Shown here: in pieces, positions 10,201-19,328 of the stretch | How the letters are laid out: the number at the start of each line of letters is the position of its first letter | Position numbering within the stretch: the first letter of the stretch is position 1 | Assembly (NCBI GenBank): GCA_030374735.1 | Contig: JASCIV010000382.1 | Location: forward strand, 1 to 21,814 | Origin: Gracilaria caudata | Taxonomy: Eukaryota; Rhodophyta; Florideophyceae; Gracilariales; Gracilariaceae | DNA: 21,814 nucleotides | Direction: 5' to 3' | Notes under the pieces: model-generated | Told to the model about the DNA's origin: nothing | Databases searched by the model: none | Seen by the model: only the letters and a program-made list of their open reading frames with translations | Program-made: the position numbers and the translations under genes

Positions 10201-12998
10201 CAATCTCGGAAAGAAAGAGGAATTTGTACAATGTGCGCCATGATTCTTTCCTTGTCCATTTCGTGAAACATTCCTCCTCTGAAGTTCTGACAGACTTCAA
10301 TTGCGAGGGTTCTCAATTGCATTTTGAAGTCAAAGATAAGTCTGGCCCCTGATTCATACCTTCCGATGGCGTCAGATGCTCGGAAAGCCAAGATCATAAA
10401 CAATGCGAATCCAACGTTTCCCAAAACACCCAGGTCAACATCAATGGGACTACACCATCCATGGCAAGCATCTCTCCTTTGTTTCTCCCATGCAAATGAT
10501 AATCCGTAAGATGTAAATACGGCAATCACGCTCCAAAGAATAACCAGGGCCATATCTCGAACCCTAACAGATGGAACGCTCTCAAGGAGATAGAATATTG
10601 ATGTCAAAGGAGACGGCGTTTTCTTCTTCTGCTTAGATTTCAGCCATGTACTGAGCGACCATCCTGTCTTCGTCTCTAGTCCCATTTCCTCAGTGCTCTT
10701 TCGCACTCCATGCTCCTGTGGAACAAAAGAATCTCTGGAGTATTCGGATTCATGGACGAAGCCGACAGTTCCATGTTGGCAGTTTTCGTACATCTCGTGA
10801 AGGGAGAGCTTAATTTCTTCACAAAACGTTTGCACCGGAATGTCATACTCATCAAAACCGAACGGATCGGCGAGGTCTTTTCCGATTTTGAGCAAGTTCA
10901 TAACTGAAAAGCCGATTGGGATAATGTAAAGAAACACCAGGAACCCGTTGAATTCGACCAACGCCAGTGGTAACAGGGCTAACCAGAAGAATGCGAAGAC
11001 TTTGAGGTGCATAGTGAATGACTGCGAAATAGGGGACGTATGCATTGCAAGGCATTCATGCACAGCGATTTCTATCTTCCTCAACGTGTACGCCACAGTC
11101 TCACCAGCCCCTCTCATCGGAGATGCAGATAGTTCACAAGTCTGTTCGTCACCACAGTCAAGACTGTTGTTGTACCCATATATCACATCCATGGCGTGCT
11201 CAAACAGGTTGTCAGCTTCATCAAACGCGGCGACATCCTTCGCAGACAGAATAGTGTGCAAGTCCGAGGTGTCCCTCGTATCACGAAGAAGCTGTTTAGC
11301 AGCATATGGTACTGCTGCAAAGTGCGAGAAGAGACGTTCCCGATCTCTCTGATGCCATGTGCCCGGGCTGCAAGACATAGCGAAGCGGAAAGCAGCTTCT
11401 TCGATGGCAGGTTTCAGTTTGCTTTGCCAGATTTCAAGTCCTCTTGAGTACCGATTGTAAGCATCGTTCAACCAAAATCCCAACACAAGGAATATACCCA
11501 GACTCACATAAGCGTCGGTAGATCCACCGACCGGAATGTACACGCACCACCATCGACATGAACTGCTATCATCATCTCTGGTAATACCCCAAGTGAGGAA
11601 CACAACAAACGTGGTCCAGAGAATTAGAGCTAATATCCCGAACGCAACTTCTTTGGAGAAACGGACGGCCCCCAGCTTGGACAGTAACGATTTGAAGTGC
11701 GAAACATTAGACTCCTTCTTTCCTGCGGTGGATGCTGTAGGACAAGGTTGTTCCAACCACTTTGGCGTATCGTGATGCGCATCGATTACCTCCGCGTATC
11801 TCATCTTCTCTATTGAGAAAGATTTGAGCAAAAGCAGTGCGGTCTCAGCTGCCATTCGGTTGAGCTTGATATCTTGAAAGTCGTACCCGAACGGATGGTT
11901 TAAGGCACTTGCAATTGTGAAGAGCATTGCAACACCGTACGTTATGAGAACAGTCCAGAGCACAGTAAACCTAAATCGCAACCGAGAATCCTCGTTGAAA
12001 GGCTGTTAGTCCCCGTTGCTATATAGAAAACGAGTAGGTGAAAAAACTTACCATCCACTTGTCTCAACGACAGCGAGCGGAAGAAAGAACATCCAGATAT
12101 ACAAGAAGATCCCAAGATGATTCACATACCCCGCAGATGGACTGAAATTTGATATGGTGGTGAGAGTGCCTGCGTTAGAATCGACAGCATCTACGTTATT
12201 CATGATCAAATGCTGAGTGCCTCGACCGGCAGGTGTACTCTGCATAGAGACAGATTGGAAAGAAATTGGTGCATCGTCTTGAGCCGCACTGAAGTATGTT
12301 CTCACAACTCTAGTACAATGGAGGTGCATATCTTTGGCATCAAGAACTTCCACGATGTCCGCCTCACAAAGAATACCTTCAAGCTGCTGACGATCTTGCT
12401 CTCCCCTCAATTGCATCTTCAAGGCGATTGGAAACGCAATGAGGTGTGCGGCAAGACGTTCTAAATCTCCCAAGTGCCACGAACCGGCAGGAAATCCCTG
12501 ACGAAGATCTCTAAGAACGTATCGCAAGTACGCAGACATATGAGCCCAAGCAAGCTGAGCCTGCCAATACCGGTTACTTGCCTCACGAATGAAGAAGCCA
12601 AGAAGAATGAACAATGCCCAGCCAACGGCATACGAAACAGAAGACGACACGACGAGACGAGAGTTCCAGAACTCAACGGAAAGCGAATCGCCACCATCTG
12701 GAGCGAGATAGTACGAAATAAGGATAACAATGGAACTCCAGATTAACTGTACGAGCAGAATCGTTTTCGGAATAGTAGTGAGCAACAACTTGGAAAGAGA
12801 GAAGTCGGCAGGATTATGCTCGGGCGGAGACGTTCCAAGCTGGCAGGTTGCAATAGCGGCTTCCAGACGCTGCGCGAGTGCATGGTGCGAGAATTTCTGA
12901 TAGGAAAGAGACGCGGAGGACGGAGGTGCCTCCTCGTCGTGATGAGTGGAAGCTGGAGCTAACTGCTCATTGGGAGCAGCATTCGCTGTTGAGGTCAT
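7257..12998 (-). CDS. Five-repeat tandem bestrophin channel protein (gene B), 5 exons
   Basis: Exons on the minus strand: 12998-12052, 11970-9311, 9222-8680, 8593-8545, 8478-7257 (5421 nt, 1806 aa). Donors are gtaagt, gtacgt, gtacgt, gtacgt; acceptors are AG. The frame is open upstream to 13112, but only from a TTG; the first ATG is 12998, which gives a length within 3 residues of gene A. Five bestrophin-type repeats occur in the same order as in A, and each repeat resembles its same-numbered counterpart in A (about half the residues identical by eye) far more than its neighbours. Exons 3 (543 nt) and 4 (49 nt) have the same lengths as in A. All five repeats keep PFGxDxxD (PYG in repeat 3). 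The glutamate-rich run in linker 1 of A is missing. Predicted role, as for A: a whole pseudo-pentameric anion channel in one chain. No fused rhodopsin or other extra domain is visible. Confidence 0.92.
8479..8544 (-). other. Gene B intron 4
   Basis: 66 bp, gtacgt donor, AG acceptor (8480-8479), phase 2, splitting a Gly codon (GG|A). Same position as intron 4 of gene A. Confidence 0.9.
8594..8679 (-). other. Gene B intron 3
   Basis: 86 bp, gtacgt donor, AG acceptor (8595-8594), phase 1, splitting a Gly codon before Trp in repeat 4. With intron 4 it bounds a 49-nt microexon identical in length to that of gene A. Confidence 0.9.
9223..9310 (-). other. Gene B intron 2
   Basis: 88 bp, gtacgt donor, AG acceptor (9224-9223), phase 1, splitting an Ala codon (G|CT) in the second helix of repeat 4. 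Same position as intron 2 of gene A. Confidence 0.9.
11971..12051 (-). other. Gene B intron 1
   Basis: 81 bp, gtaagt donor, AG acceptor (11972-11971), phase 2, splitting the Trp codon (TG|G) at the end of the repeat 1 helix core. Same position as intron 1 of gene A. Confidence 0.92.
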
Positions 12999-14226
12999 GA
13001 CACGGGTGGTGAGCAGGTTTGAGATGATGTGGTCGTCGTAGTGGGTGACACAGAGATGAACGTGGTGCGCTTCGACATGAAGGTCGAGGTCATCGACGCT
13101 CGATGAGGCCAATTCTTCCTTTTATGGGAAGACGTTGTTAGCAATATGGTATCATAAGTGAAAATGACGCTGCAGTAGATCTTGGTCAACGTAAAAAGTT
13201 ATATCACTGTGTAAGTCGTGACCAGAGATACGCAGCGTTGAACCGTGAGTGGCTGGGGAAAACGAAGCCAGAATAGAAGCAACAGCTGCTTTCTTTCGAG
13301 TTTTACGGCATGCATTTTGTATAATCTATATGGGTGCGTTCGTATCCCGCCCTGTATTCACGCAAGCGGTGGTGGTGAGCAAACTCGGATGGATACCTCC
13401 GAATGGGTTTGGCTTCATGTTTGAAAAGTGCTTCAGTGAGACCTCCAGGTGAGCTCGCCTTTTAAAAATGCTTCTCAGCAAAAAGGAGAACTTACAGAAG
13501 AGACACGCTAAGACAGTGATATTTAATACGCCACAAAGTAATAGCGAAGCATTACTAATGGAACACGATGACTTTGTTCAGAATGACCATTCGCTTTCGG
13601 CACGACACCCAGCTTCCAACATCAAGGGTACGATGACCTGAGGCGAACACCAACTTGGGCAAAAGGTACGAACGATAGACAAGCAGGAACGCAAATAGAT
13701 TGGGCGAATAAAGGTTGTGGTAGTACTACTACTACCGCAGTAGGGGTTAGCCTTGTGTAAGGACAAAAGCATACACATATGTATGTGGGGACGGGTAGGT
13801 TCGTAGACACACGCACACGTAGGGACATGTGTGCACGTGTGGGTAGTGTAACCGGTGGTTTTCTGTCAAGGCGTATGACGTGAACTGTCGAGGCAGTCAG
13901 AGTTATATCGAAAATGGCTGGTGTCAAAACACATTTTGTGTTTGTTTGACAACTGCCATACGAGACACATTGTGTTTGATAACTGCCACACGACACACGT
14001 TAATCGTGACTGCTTCAAGGGTTCAACTAATTTACTGGCGCACGGGGATATACAACGGGGCGAAGGTACCAAGGGACAACGGTACAGCAGCTGTAGGACC
14101 GATTGCGATCGCTGTTTAAGACATACAAGCACAGGGCTTCCGTAAAGTCCAATATCCGAGCAATTGGATTTCCTGGCCGCTATCTCGATCAGTACCCGGT
14201 CTCCATCAGCTTGTCTTTTGCAAATC
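12999..14226. other. Spacer between divergent gene B and the Cys-rich gene
   Basis: This 1.2-kb stretch should contain the promoters of both flanking genes. I see no gene in it; the minus-strand frames at 13622-13996 and 13866-14417 are low-complexity or antisense to the next gene. It contains a short GTA/CTA microsatellite near 13719-13742, a GT/CA-rich run with ATG- and CACGTG-like words at about 13770-13850, and a direct repeat at 13936-13998. No TATA box can be assigned with confidence. Confidence 0.55.
13936..13998 (+). repeat. Imperfect tandem repeat, about 34 and 29 bases
   Basis: Two adjacent units start with TTGTGTTTG and contain AACTGCCA[TC]ACGA followed by GACACA or CACAC: 13936-13969 and 13970-13998. 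The second lacks about five bases near its start. They lie about 230-290 bases upstream of the Cys-rich gene start and could be duplicated regulatory sites; that is inference from position. Confidence 0.6.
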
Positions 14227-15171
14227 ATGACGCTGTTCGTGTGTCTCTTACTCGCTTTGCTAATTGGAAAGTTTGTCGCTGAAAATGAGGTATGTGATGT
14301 GTGCGTCAACGTGAGGATGCAGGACCGCTGCAACGCATCCGAGCTGGCCGCCGGGGTCGATCTAAGCGTATGGAGATCTGGCCCCAAGAAATGCAGCGAT
14401 CGAGAAGAATGCTGCAACAGAGACTCTGACGACGTGAATGCGTTCGCGTCAAAGGCGGCCGTAAACTGTCAGAAGAACTGCCGACTGACGTGCCCAAACC
14501 AAGGTTCCAACCAAAACTTGTACACTGCCACATGGTCGCGTGTGTGCTTGAATTCGTGTGACATATTGAAAATGGTTCTGTTCAACGGGATTCTGGGTTC
14601 TGACTGTCCACTTGAGGAACCTTGTCTGAAGAGTAACTTCAACCTGCAATTCAGTTTCGAAGACACACCTGAGATTGTCACTTGTAAGACCCATAGTTCT
14701 AGCTGCACCGAATGTTTGCTGACGAAGACACTTCCGGACTATGAGAGCAGGGTGGCTAGCTGCCAATCTACGTGCAGTCACATGAAAACAGCCAGTTTTG
14801 GGAAAGGAAATCTTTCCACAAAGGCTGTCTGTGCAATGCATTTGTACGGTCAGTATATTAGCTTCATTCAAGAAGCGTGTAGCGAGGAGAAGCCAGCCGA
14901 GTGCATTCCTGACGGCTTTGATCTGCGTGGAGGATATTGTCGTTCGGAAGGATGTTCAGCAGAGAAGGAGAAATGCTACAAGGACGCTGCACCGCTTGCA
15001 AAGAATGCAGCTCAGATAGTCAGCACGAGATGGAGGGCTTCCTGTGAAGAAAACTGTGACAATGCTACGGAGGAAGCATTTGAGGAGTGCATGGCCAGGG
15101 GTAGGACGCGTACAGAGGAAGTCGAGAGCGAGGTACTGATCAAGATGTGCGAGTTCTTAGATCGTTCTTAA
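14227..15171 (+). CDS. Secreted cysteine-rich protein, unknown family
   Basis: Single-exon frame of 314 aa. The frame is open upstream only from a TTG; the ATG at 14227 directly starts a typical signal peptide (residues 1-18, Leu-rich core, likely cut after Val-Ala). The mature part holds 28 cysteines by my count, an even number, with four CxxxC pairs (CQKNC, CLNSC, CQSTC, CEENC), each preceded at 13-30 residues by another Cys. This looks like a degenerate disulfide-stabilised repeat. Three N-glycosylation sequons (NAS, NLS, NAT) are present. No transmembrane helix follows the signal peptide, so the product is probably secreted or in the endomembrane lumen. I do not recognise the family. It is divergent from gene B and convergent with the gene at 16656; nothing links it functionally to the channels. 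Confidence 0.75.
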   Translation: MTLFVCLLLALLIGKFVAENEVCDVCVNVRMQDRCNASELAAGVDLSVWRSGPKKCSDREECCNRDSDDVNAFASKAAVNCQKNCRLTCPNQGSNQNLYTATWSRVCLNSCDILKMVLFNGILGSDCPLEEPCLKSNFNLQFSFEDTPEIVTCKTHSSSCTECLLTKTLPDYESRVASCQSTCSHMKTASFGKGNLSTKAVCAMHLYGQYISFIQEACSEEKPAECIPDGFDLRGGYCRSEGCSAEKEKCYKDAAPLAKNAAQIVSTRWRASCEENCDNATEEAFEECMARGRTRTEEVESEVLIKMCEFLDRS

Positions 15172-16283
15172 AGGACGACGTCATCGTGTAGTTCTTTTTC
15201 TTTCTTTTTGGTGATCGCAATGTGGCGCGATGAGATAGAAGAACGGAAACGGAAGCCCGTAATTCCGAAAAACGGATGTTATATATCGCAAAATGTCCCG
15301 AAACATGAGCTAGATTTCATAGACAAAGTGATGAACAGAGCGGTGGCATCGATGTTTCCAGCTAGTTAACTTCGTAACAGCTGCCGAAATATCTCTTGCA
15401 ATATGGGGCTTAATATTAGTTGACGTCCTCTTTTCCCATAAGTGCATGCACTTTAAAGTGATAACTGGGAGCAGTTCTGAAGAAGAAAAAAAGGCGAAGA
15501 AAAGGGTTGCATGAAGAACGTCGGTGTAAAGAAAGAGAACAGCTGCGAGTTAAATGCATCATACTAGGTGAAAGCCACAGCCTTGAGTAAAACGGTAATT
15601 GCCATCTCCTTCGGCTTTCTCAATCGACCTGAGCATACGGCACTACGAAGAGAGCACAAGCCATTCTTTGTTTTCGCGTGGCTATAATGGTTCGCACTGC
15701 CACATCTGTGAATTCGGGTACGTCACTTGGGCTGTATTGAGCCCTTTCTATCAATTCAGTTCTAGTTTAATCGAAACATTATGTGATGATAACGCATGTA
15801 GCTTAAGATTACAACGAAATCACGGTAATGTAGTCAAGTTAACCCAAAACGTAGCAACAACTTTTGAGCAATGGTCCCCAAATTTCCGATATATAAGCTC
15901 TGCGGCATGTTACATGGGGGCCTGCACATCGACAGATTACGAATACCTCCTGGGTCTGTCTCGGTCAGATATCGGGACACGATTAGTCACATTGTAGTTT
16001 ATTACAGCAATAACAGTACTACTGTTCCTATTGATCTGACGCTTGTCACTGTAACAAGAAGAGAGCGCTAATTTAAGGTGCGTCTTCGCTGGAAGGCAAT
16101 GAGTAGATAGATACAGTACGAACGGTGACGATAGTTCTGCTTGTGGAAGAAGGCAGCAATAAGAGATTCAACTACCATTTACAACTTGTCTTTTTGGCAA
16201 CAACTTGGTCTAACTAGCGATTAGTCCGGGATCTATAGCCCCCGAAATTACGCGGAAAGGTATCGCCACTACTGCTGATCACT
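15172..16283. other. Gene-poor spacer
   Basis: This stretch follows the Cys-rich gene. A T-rich run at about 15189-15210 may belong to its 3' end. The + frame at 15599-15997 starts with TTG, lacks an internal ATG and matches nothing I know. I see nothing else that can be supported. Confidence 0.5.
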
Positions 16284-16744
16284 ATGGATGTAAATCCCGA
16301 AATAACGTGTAGCTCGAAAGTAGTGCGTGTTGAGTACTCCGAGTCTCACGACTCTGAAATAACAAAACTTCTACTCAATGCTGATCCTCAACAACAAGCT
16401 ATCCCAAGCGCCAGGTATGTCTGATGTTATTCTTGTATGATATCAGTTGGTTAGAAGGTTAGCCCTCTACTGCTTGCATTCTTTTGAAACTTTCAATATT
16501 TTTCATGTCATGGATTTTCTGAAGGGGTCAACTTTGACTCGACCCGTCGCACACAAGTAGCATAATCGTGGTAAGAGAGAGCTCAGCTGATCGTCTTCAA
16601 AGTTGCCTCTACGTTTTACGACATCACAGGTCTCTGTCCCGTATTTTGCAAATGGTCAAACAATTCTGGAACCACTGGTTATGGGGAAGTTATTATACCC
16701 GTGAGCCTGACAGGTATGCACTTCTTGCCATTGAACGCGAATAA
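16284..16744 (+). CDS. Weak two-exon candidate, 80 aa, overlapping antisense gene end
   Basis: An ATG at 16284 opens 43 codons ending at a gtatgt donor (16415). A candidate acceptor AG at 16628-16629 continues the frame (AG|G, Arg) for 37 codons to TAA at 16742-16744. The second part contains KQFWNHWL followed by a short basic/acidic tail, faintly like the QFWxRW-type C-terminal segment of BEL/Pao retrotransposon polyproteins; that resemblance is weak. The last 89 bases overlap the 3' end of the minus-strand gene at 16656. Either a small gene, a transposon scrap, or chance. Confidence 0.18.
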
Positions 16745-18179
16745 TTTGTGATTCATTCTGAATGGAAGCTGTCAACCCATTAAGGTTGCAGACCACTTTC
16801 GCGCATAAATCACAAGTGGAGAATAACCCATCCACCGCAAGAAGCTCAACTTCTTTCCCATCATCGTGAGTCTGCACTTTTGGATTGAGTCCCGACCCAT
16901 ACGCTTTCACTCTTACCTTGGGTTGTACACCAACTGCCATCTCAACTAAACCGGTTGATTCCGAATTCACTAGTTTGTCCTGATCTGTTTCTTTCAGTAT
17001 CGCTAACTCGCTGTTCGGAGATGTATAGCTGCTCTTGAGGGAGGTCATTTGACGTGATCCTCGGAACTGAAGTAGCACGTTTTCTGAATCTATCTTGTCG
17101 ATCCAAACAAACGTATAACCGTCATATTTTCTTCTCATCATTTCAATCAACTCATTGTCCACGTCTGTACCAGGTTCTCCTGATACGAAAGAACAGTTGG
17201 TGAGGTTTTCCACTTCAAATTCATCCATTCTTCTACCTCTCGTGCAGTGCAGCAACTCTTTCTCGCTTCTGTCCTTTTGCACCATCGACTTGTACGAACA
17301 AAACATTTTCAATGACTTGACCATGTCCCTGAATCTCCCATAATTGTACTTACAAGCTGCAAGGAGTACGTTGATTTCATTAGCAGACAAGGACCACCTC
17401 GTTCCATCAATGTTAACCACATATACTTGTTCAGATATCCCCTCATTGCAGCATATGCCTATTCTTTCCAGGTTTAAATGCTGTTCGACTGAGCCACTCA
17501 AAAATGCTGGCTTCAAACAAGCATCTCCAACTGCACGGCTACCATAACGTGTTCCAAAGACTAAAGCGGTGAATGGTACGTAACTTACAAACTCCTGGCA
17601 AGAGTTAGGCAAAGTGCAAACAACTTTCTGAAAGCTCATTTTGCATGCGTCGATTAGACGAATAACTCTGGAAGTTCTTGGCGTTGGTTCATCTGCACTG
17701 TAGTCCGAACTTGCCATCACTAGAGAAACCGCTTTCCTCTCTTTCCAGAAACTTACTCTTTCCATTTGCGAACCCGTTCCATATACTACTAGTTCTTCCC
17801 TACCCTGCACCTTTTTCCTCTCAATGTTTACCAGCTCACCAAGAGGAATCTCTCCAACTAGTGAACGATCTACGACATCACCCAATACCCATTTCTCGCT
17901 GTCATTCTCTACTTTCCATCGAAGTATTGGGCGTACATGAAAAAAAATGTTTTTTCCTTGCATCACGGCGGTAGGCAATGCCCTCAGAAAAGCAATGGCA
18001 TCCATGCCCAAGACGGGATCACTGGAATGATTCCATTCCATTTTGGAGTAAGGAACATCTCGAATAGCAAATCTCCTTGCCCAGTTGACAAACCGCTCGA
18101 ACTCGTGCACCCATTCGTAGTCCTTGTGGTTTAGGAACTCCCGTCTCCAAAGGCTAATAATACGGGTGACGATGTGCAT
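16656..18179 (-). CDS. Hypothetical protein, 507 aa
   Basis: Uninterrupted frame of 507 codons plus stop. The frame continues upstream into the neighbouring transposon-like element as far as a TTG at 18224, but the first ATG is at 18179, only 3 bases from the element's end. I do not recognise the protein. It looks soluble: no convincing transmembrane helix, mixed charged and hydrophobic segments, about a dozen Cys, and a basic Trp-containing N-terminus. No repeat or catalytic motif stands out. Because the element sits directly against the ATG, the original promoter and possibly the original N-terminus may have been replaced or displaced. The 3' end converges on the weak candidate at 16284-16744. 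Confidence 0.65.
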   Translation of the reverse strand: MHIVTRIISLWRREFLNHKDYEWVHEFERFVNWARRFAIRDVPYSKMEWNHSSDPVLGMDAIAFLRALPTAVMQGKNIFFHVRPILRWKVENDSEKWVLGDVVDRSLVGEIPLGELVNIERKKVQGREELVVYGTGSQMERVSFWKERKAVSLVMASSDYSADEPTPRTSRVIRLIDACKMSFQKVVCTLPNSCQEFVSYVPFTALVFGTRYGSRAVGDACLKPAFLSGSVEQHLNLERIGICCNEGISEQVYVVNIDGTRWSLSANEINVLLAACKYNYGRFRDMVKSLKMFCSYKSMVQKDRSEKELLHCTRGRRMDEFEVENLTNCSFVSGEPGTDVDNELIEMMRRKYDGYTFVWIDKIDSENVLLQFRGSRQMTSLKSSYTSPNSELAILKETDQDKLVNSESTGLVEMAVGVQPKVRVKAYGSGLNPKVQTHDDGKEVELLAVDGLFSTCDLCAKVVCNLNGLTASIQNESQIIRVQWQEVHTCQAHGYNNFPITSGSRIV

Positions 18180-18182
18180 GAC

Positions 18183-18779
18183 CAGGGGTGCCGAGCAATA
18201 TATTGCTACTGCAATATATTGCAATATGCAATATCAATATCCTATTGCGAGTAATTAATCTTATTGCAATGAATATTGCAGTTTGTGCATAAATTGCAAT
18301 ATATATTGCTAAAAGTTTGATATTGCCACCAATATTGACATTTTAATACAATTGGTTTTATCCATCTATGTATGCTATGGAAGTAAGGTTTTCGTCAGCT
18401 AGATTCATCTAGATGTGATGTAAGTGGATCCGAGATCAAACCCTGTTGCAGCTTGTTTACAACAGCATTTTGTTGAAGAAGAGATGAGGTAAAATTAAGC
18501 TTAAGCTTAGTTGAAGCCAAAAATACCCGTGAAAATTTCAATCGTCTTTGCTTTATGGTACAAAAGATTTCTGTCGTTGGTAAACAAAATTGTTGTCCTC
18601 AGTTTTCTACAGGAGTATGATATTGCAAGCCTATTGCATTTTTCTGAGCCTATTGCAATGATATTGCAAACCACCAAGTGCATTGCAATATATATTGCAG
18701 ATAAAAGGAAAGGAGCAATGTGTATTGCTTATTGCATTTTCATGAGCAATATATTGCAATTTTATTGTCGGTAGCCCTG
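18183..18779. mobile_element. Non-autonomous DNA transposon (hAT-like MITE), about 597 bp
   Basis: The left end (18183) begins caggggtgccga; the complement of the right end (18779) begins cagggctaccga. Both ends continue into matching CAATATATTGC-rich sequence, giving imperfect terminal inverted repeats of about 50-60 bases. Many ATTGCAAT or CAATATATTGC words crowd both subterminal regions (18190-18330 and 18620-18770), with an AT-rich core lacking them. CAGGG-type termini and repeated subterminal motifs are typical of hAT elements. No transposase is encoded. The 8-bp flanks (tgcatgac and atccagag) do not match, so no target duplication remains or the exact ends are off. Base composition is much more AT-rich than the flanking gene. 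Confidence 0.65.
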
Positions 18780-19328
18780 ATCCAGAGACATTATAACGTA
18801 TTTTGTTCTTAAATGTTTTCTTTCTGTACATTCATAGTAAACAAACATTTTCTATTAGATCATCTGCTAATAAAGTTTATCAAATCGTAAACCTAGTTTT
18901 AGCACACATTACGAATTCTTTCAAATGTTTTGCTATTATTTGAACAAATTGCCTCTAATTTCCAGATGCTACTTCTAAACTTTTCAATTTACTTAATTCG
19001 CAGTAGGAGCTTTGCACACCTTTTGCGAAGCTTGCTTCGCGAAGTTCTGATATTTATACAAAATTTCAATAGCTTTTCAAGGTTTTATAGCTAACAGAAG
19101 TGCCGAAAGCATTTCTTTGCTTCTAATTTTTTCAAATATTTAAAAATTCAAAAATTCAAGTTTAAATCAAGATGAATTATATTCCGTGGGCCTACGGATA
19201 GTCAGTCAGTCACATATACGGGCCTGTTTTACACCAACAGATCGCCATGTTAACCGCGAGATATTTTAAAGCCTCTGAAGAACCACAGCTGAAAAGTGCG
19301 CCAAAAGTTCTCGAGACTTCAAGCATTC
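18780..19328. other. AT-rich spacer
   Basis: Strongly AT-rich sequence with T- and A-runs and no open frame worth reporting. A perfect short inverted repeat (GCGAAGC, 2-base centre, GCTTCGC) is at 19025-19040. The region should contain the promoter side of the gene at 18179 (unless the element supplies it) and the 3' end of the gene at 19329. Confidence 0.5.

Noticed and set aside
202..12998. Rhodopsin-bestrophin fusion of the algal type
   Set aside because: No seven-helix rhodopsin-like segment or retinal lysine context is visible in either protein; all five units are bestrophin-like.
12999..13112. N-terminal extension of gene B by 38 residues
   Set aside because: The extended frame begins at a TTG; the first ATG is 12998, and that start makes the length agree with gene A.
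14164..14226. 21-residue extension of the Cys-rich protein
   Set aside because: It begins at a TTG, and the ATG at 14227 places a signal peptide exactly at the N-terminus.
13622..14417. Minus-strand frames of 124 and 183 aa upstream of the Cys-rich gene
   Set aside because: One is low-complexity Val/Pro/Cys from the GT-rich spacer; the other is largely antisense to the Cys-rich gene.
15599..15997. 132-aa + strand frame
   Set aside because: TTG start, no ATG inside, no recognisable motif and no partner exons.
18180..18224. 15-residue N-terminal extension of the 507-aa protein
   Set aside because: It begins at a TTG and is encoded by the terminal repeat of the transposon-like element.
18175..18787. 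8-bp target-site duplication for the transposon-like element
   Set aside because: The flanks tgcatgac and atccagag do not match; hAT assignment therefore rests on the termini and subterminal words only.
19025..19040. GCGAAGC-TT-GCTTCGC inverted repeat as a terminator
   Set aside because: Intrinsic hairpin terminators are a bacterial feature and this is a eukaryotic locus; it is also isolated in AT-rich spacer.
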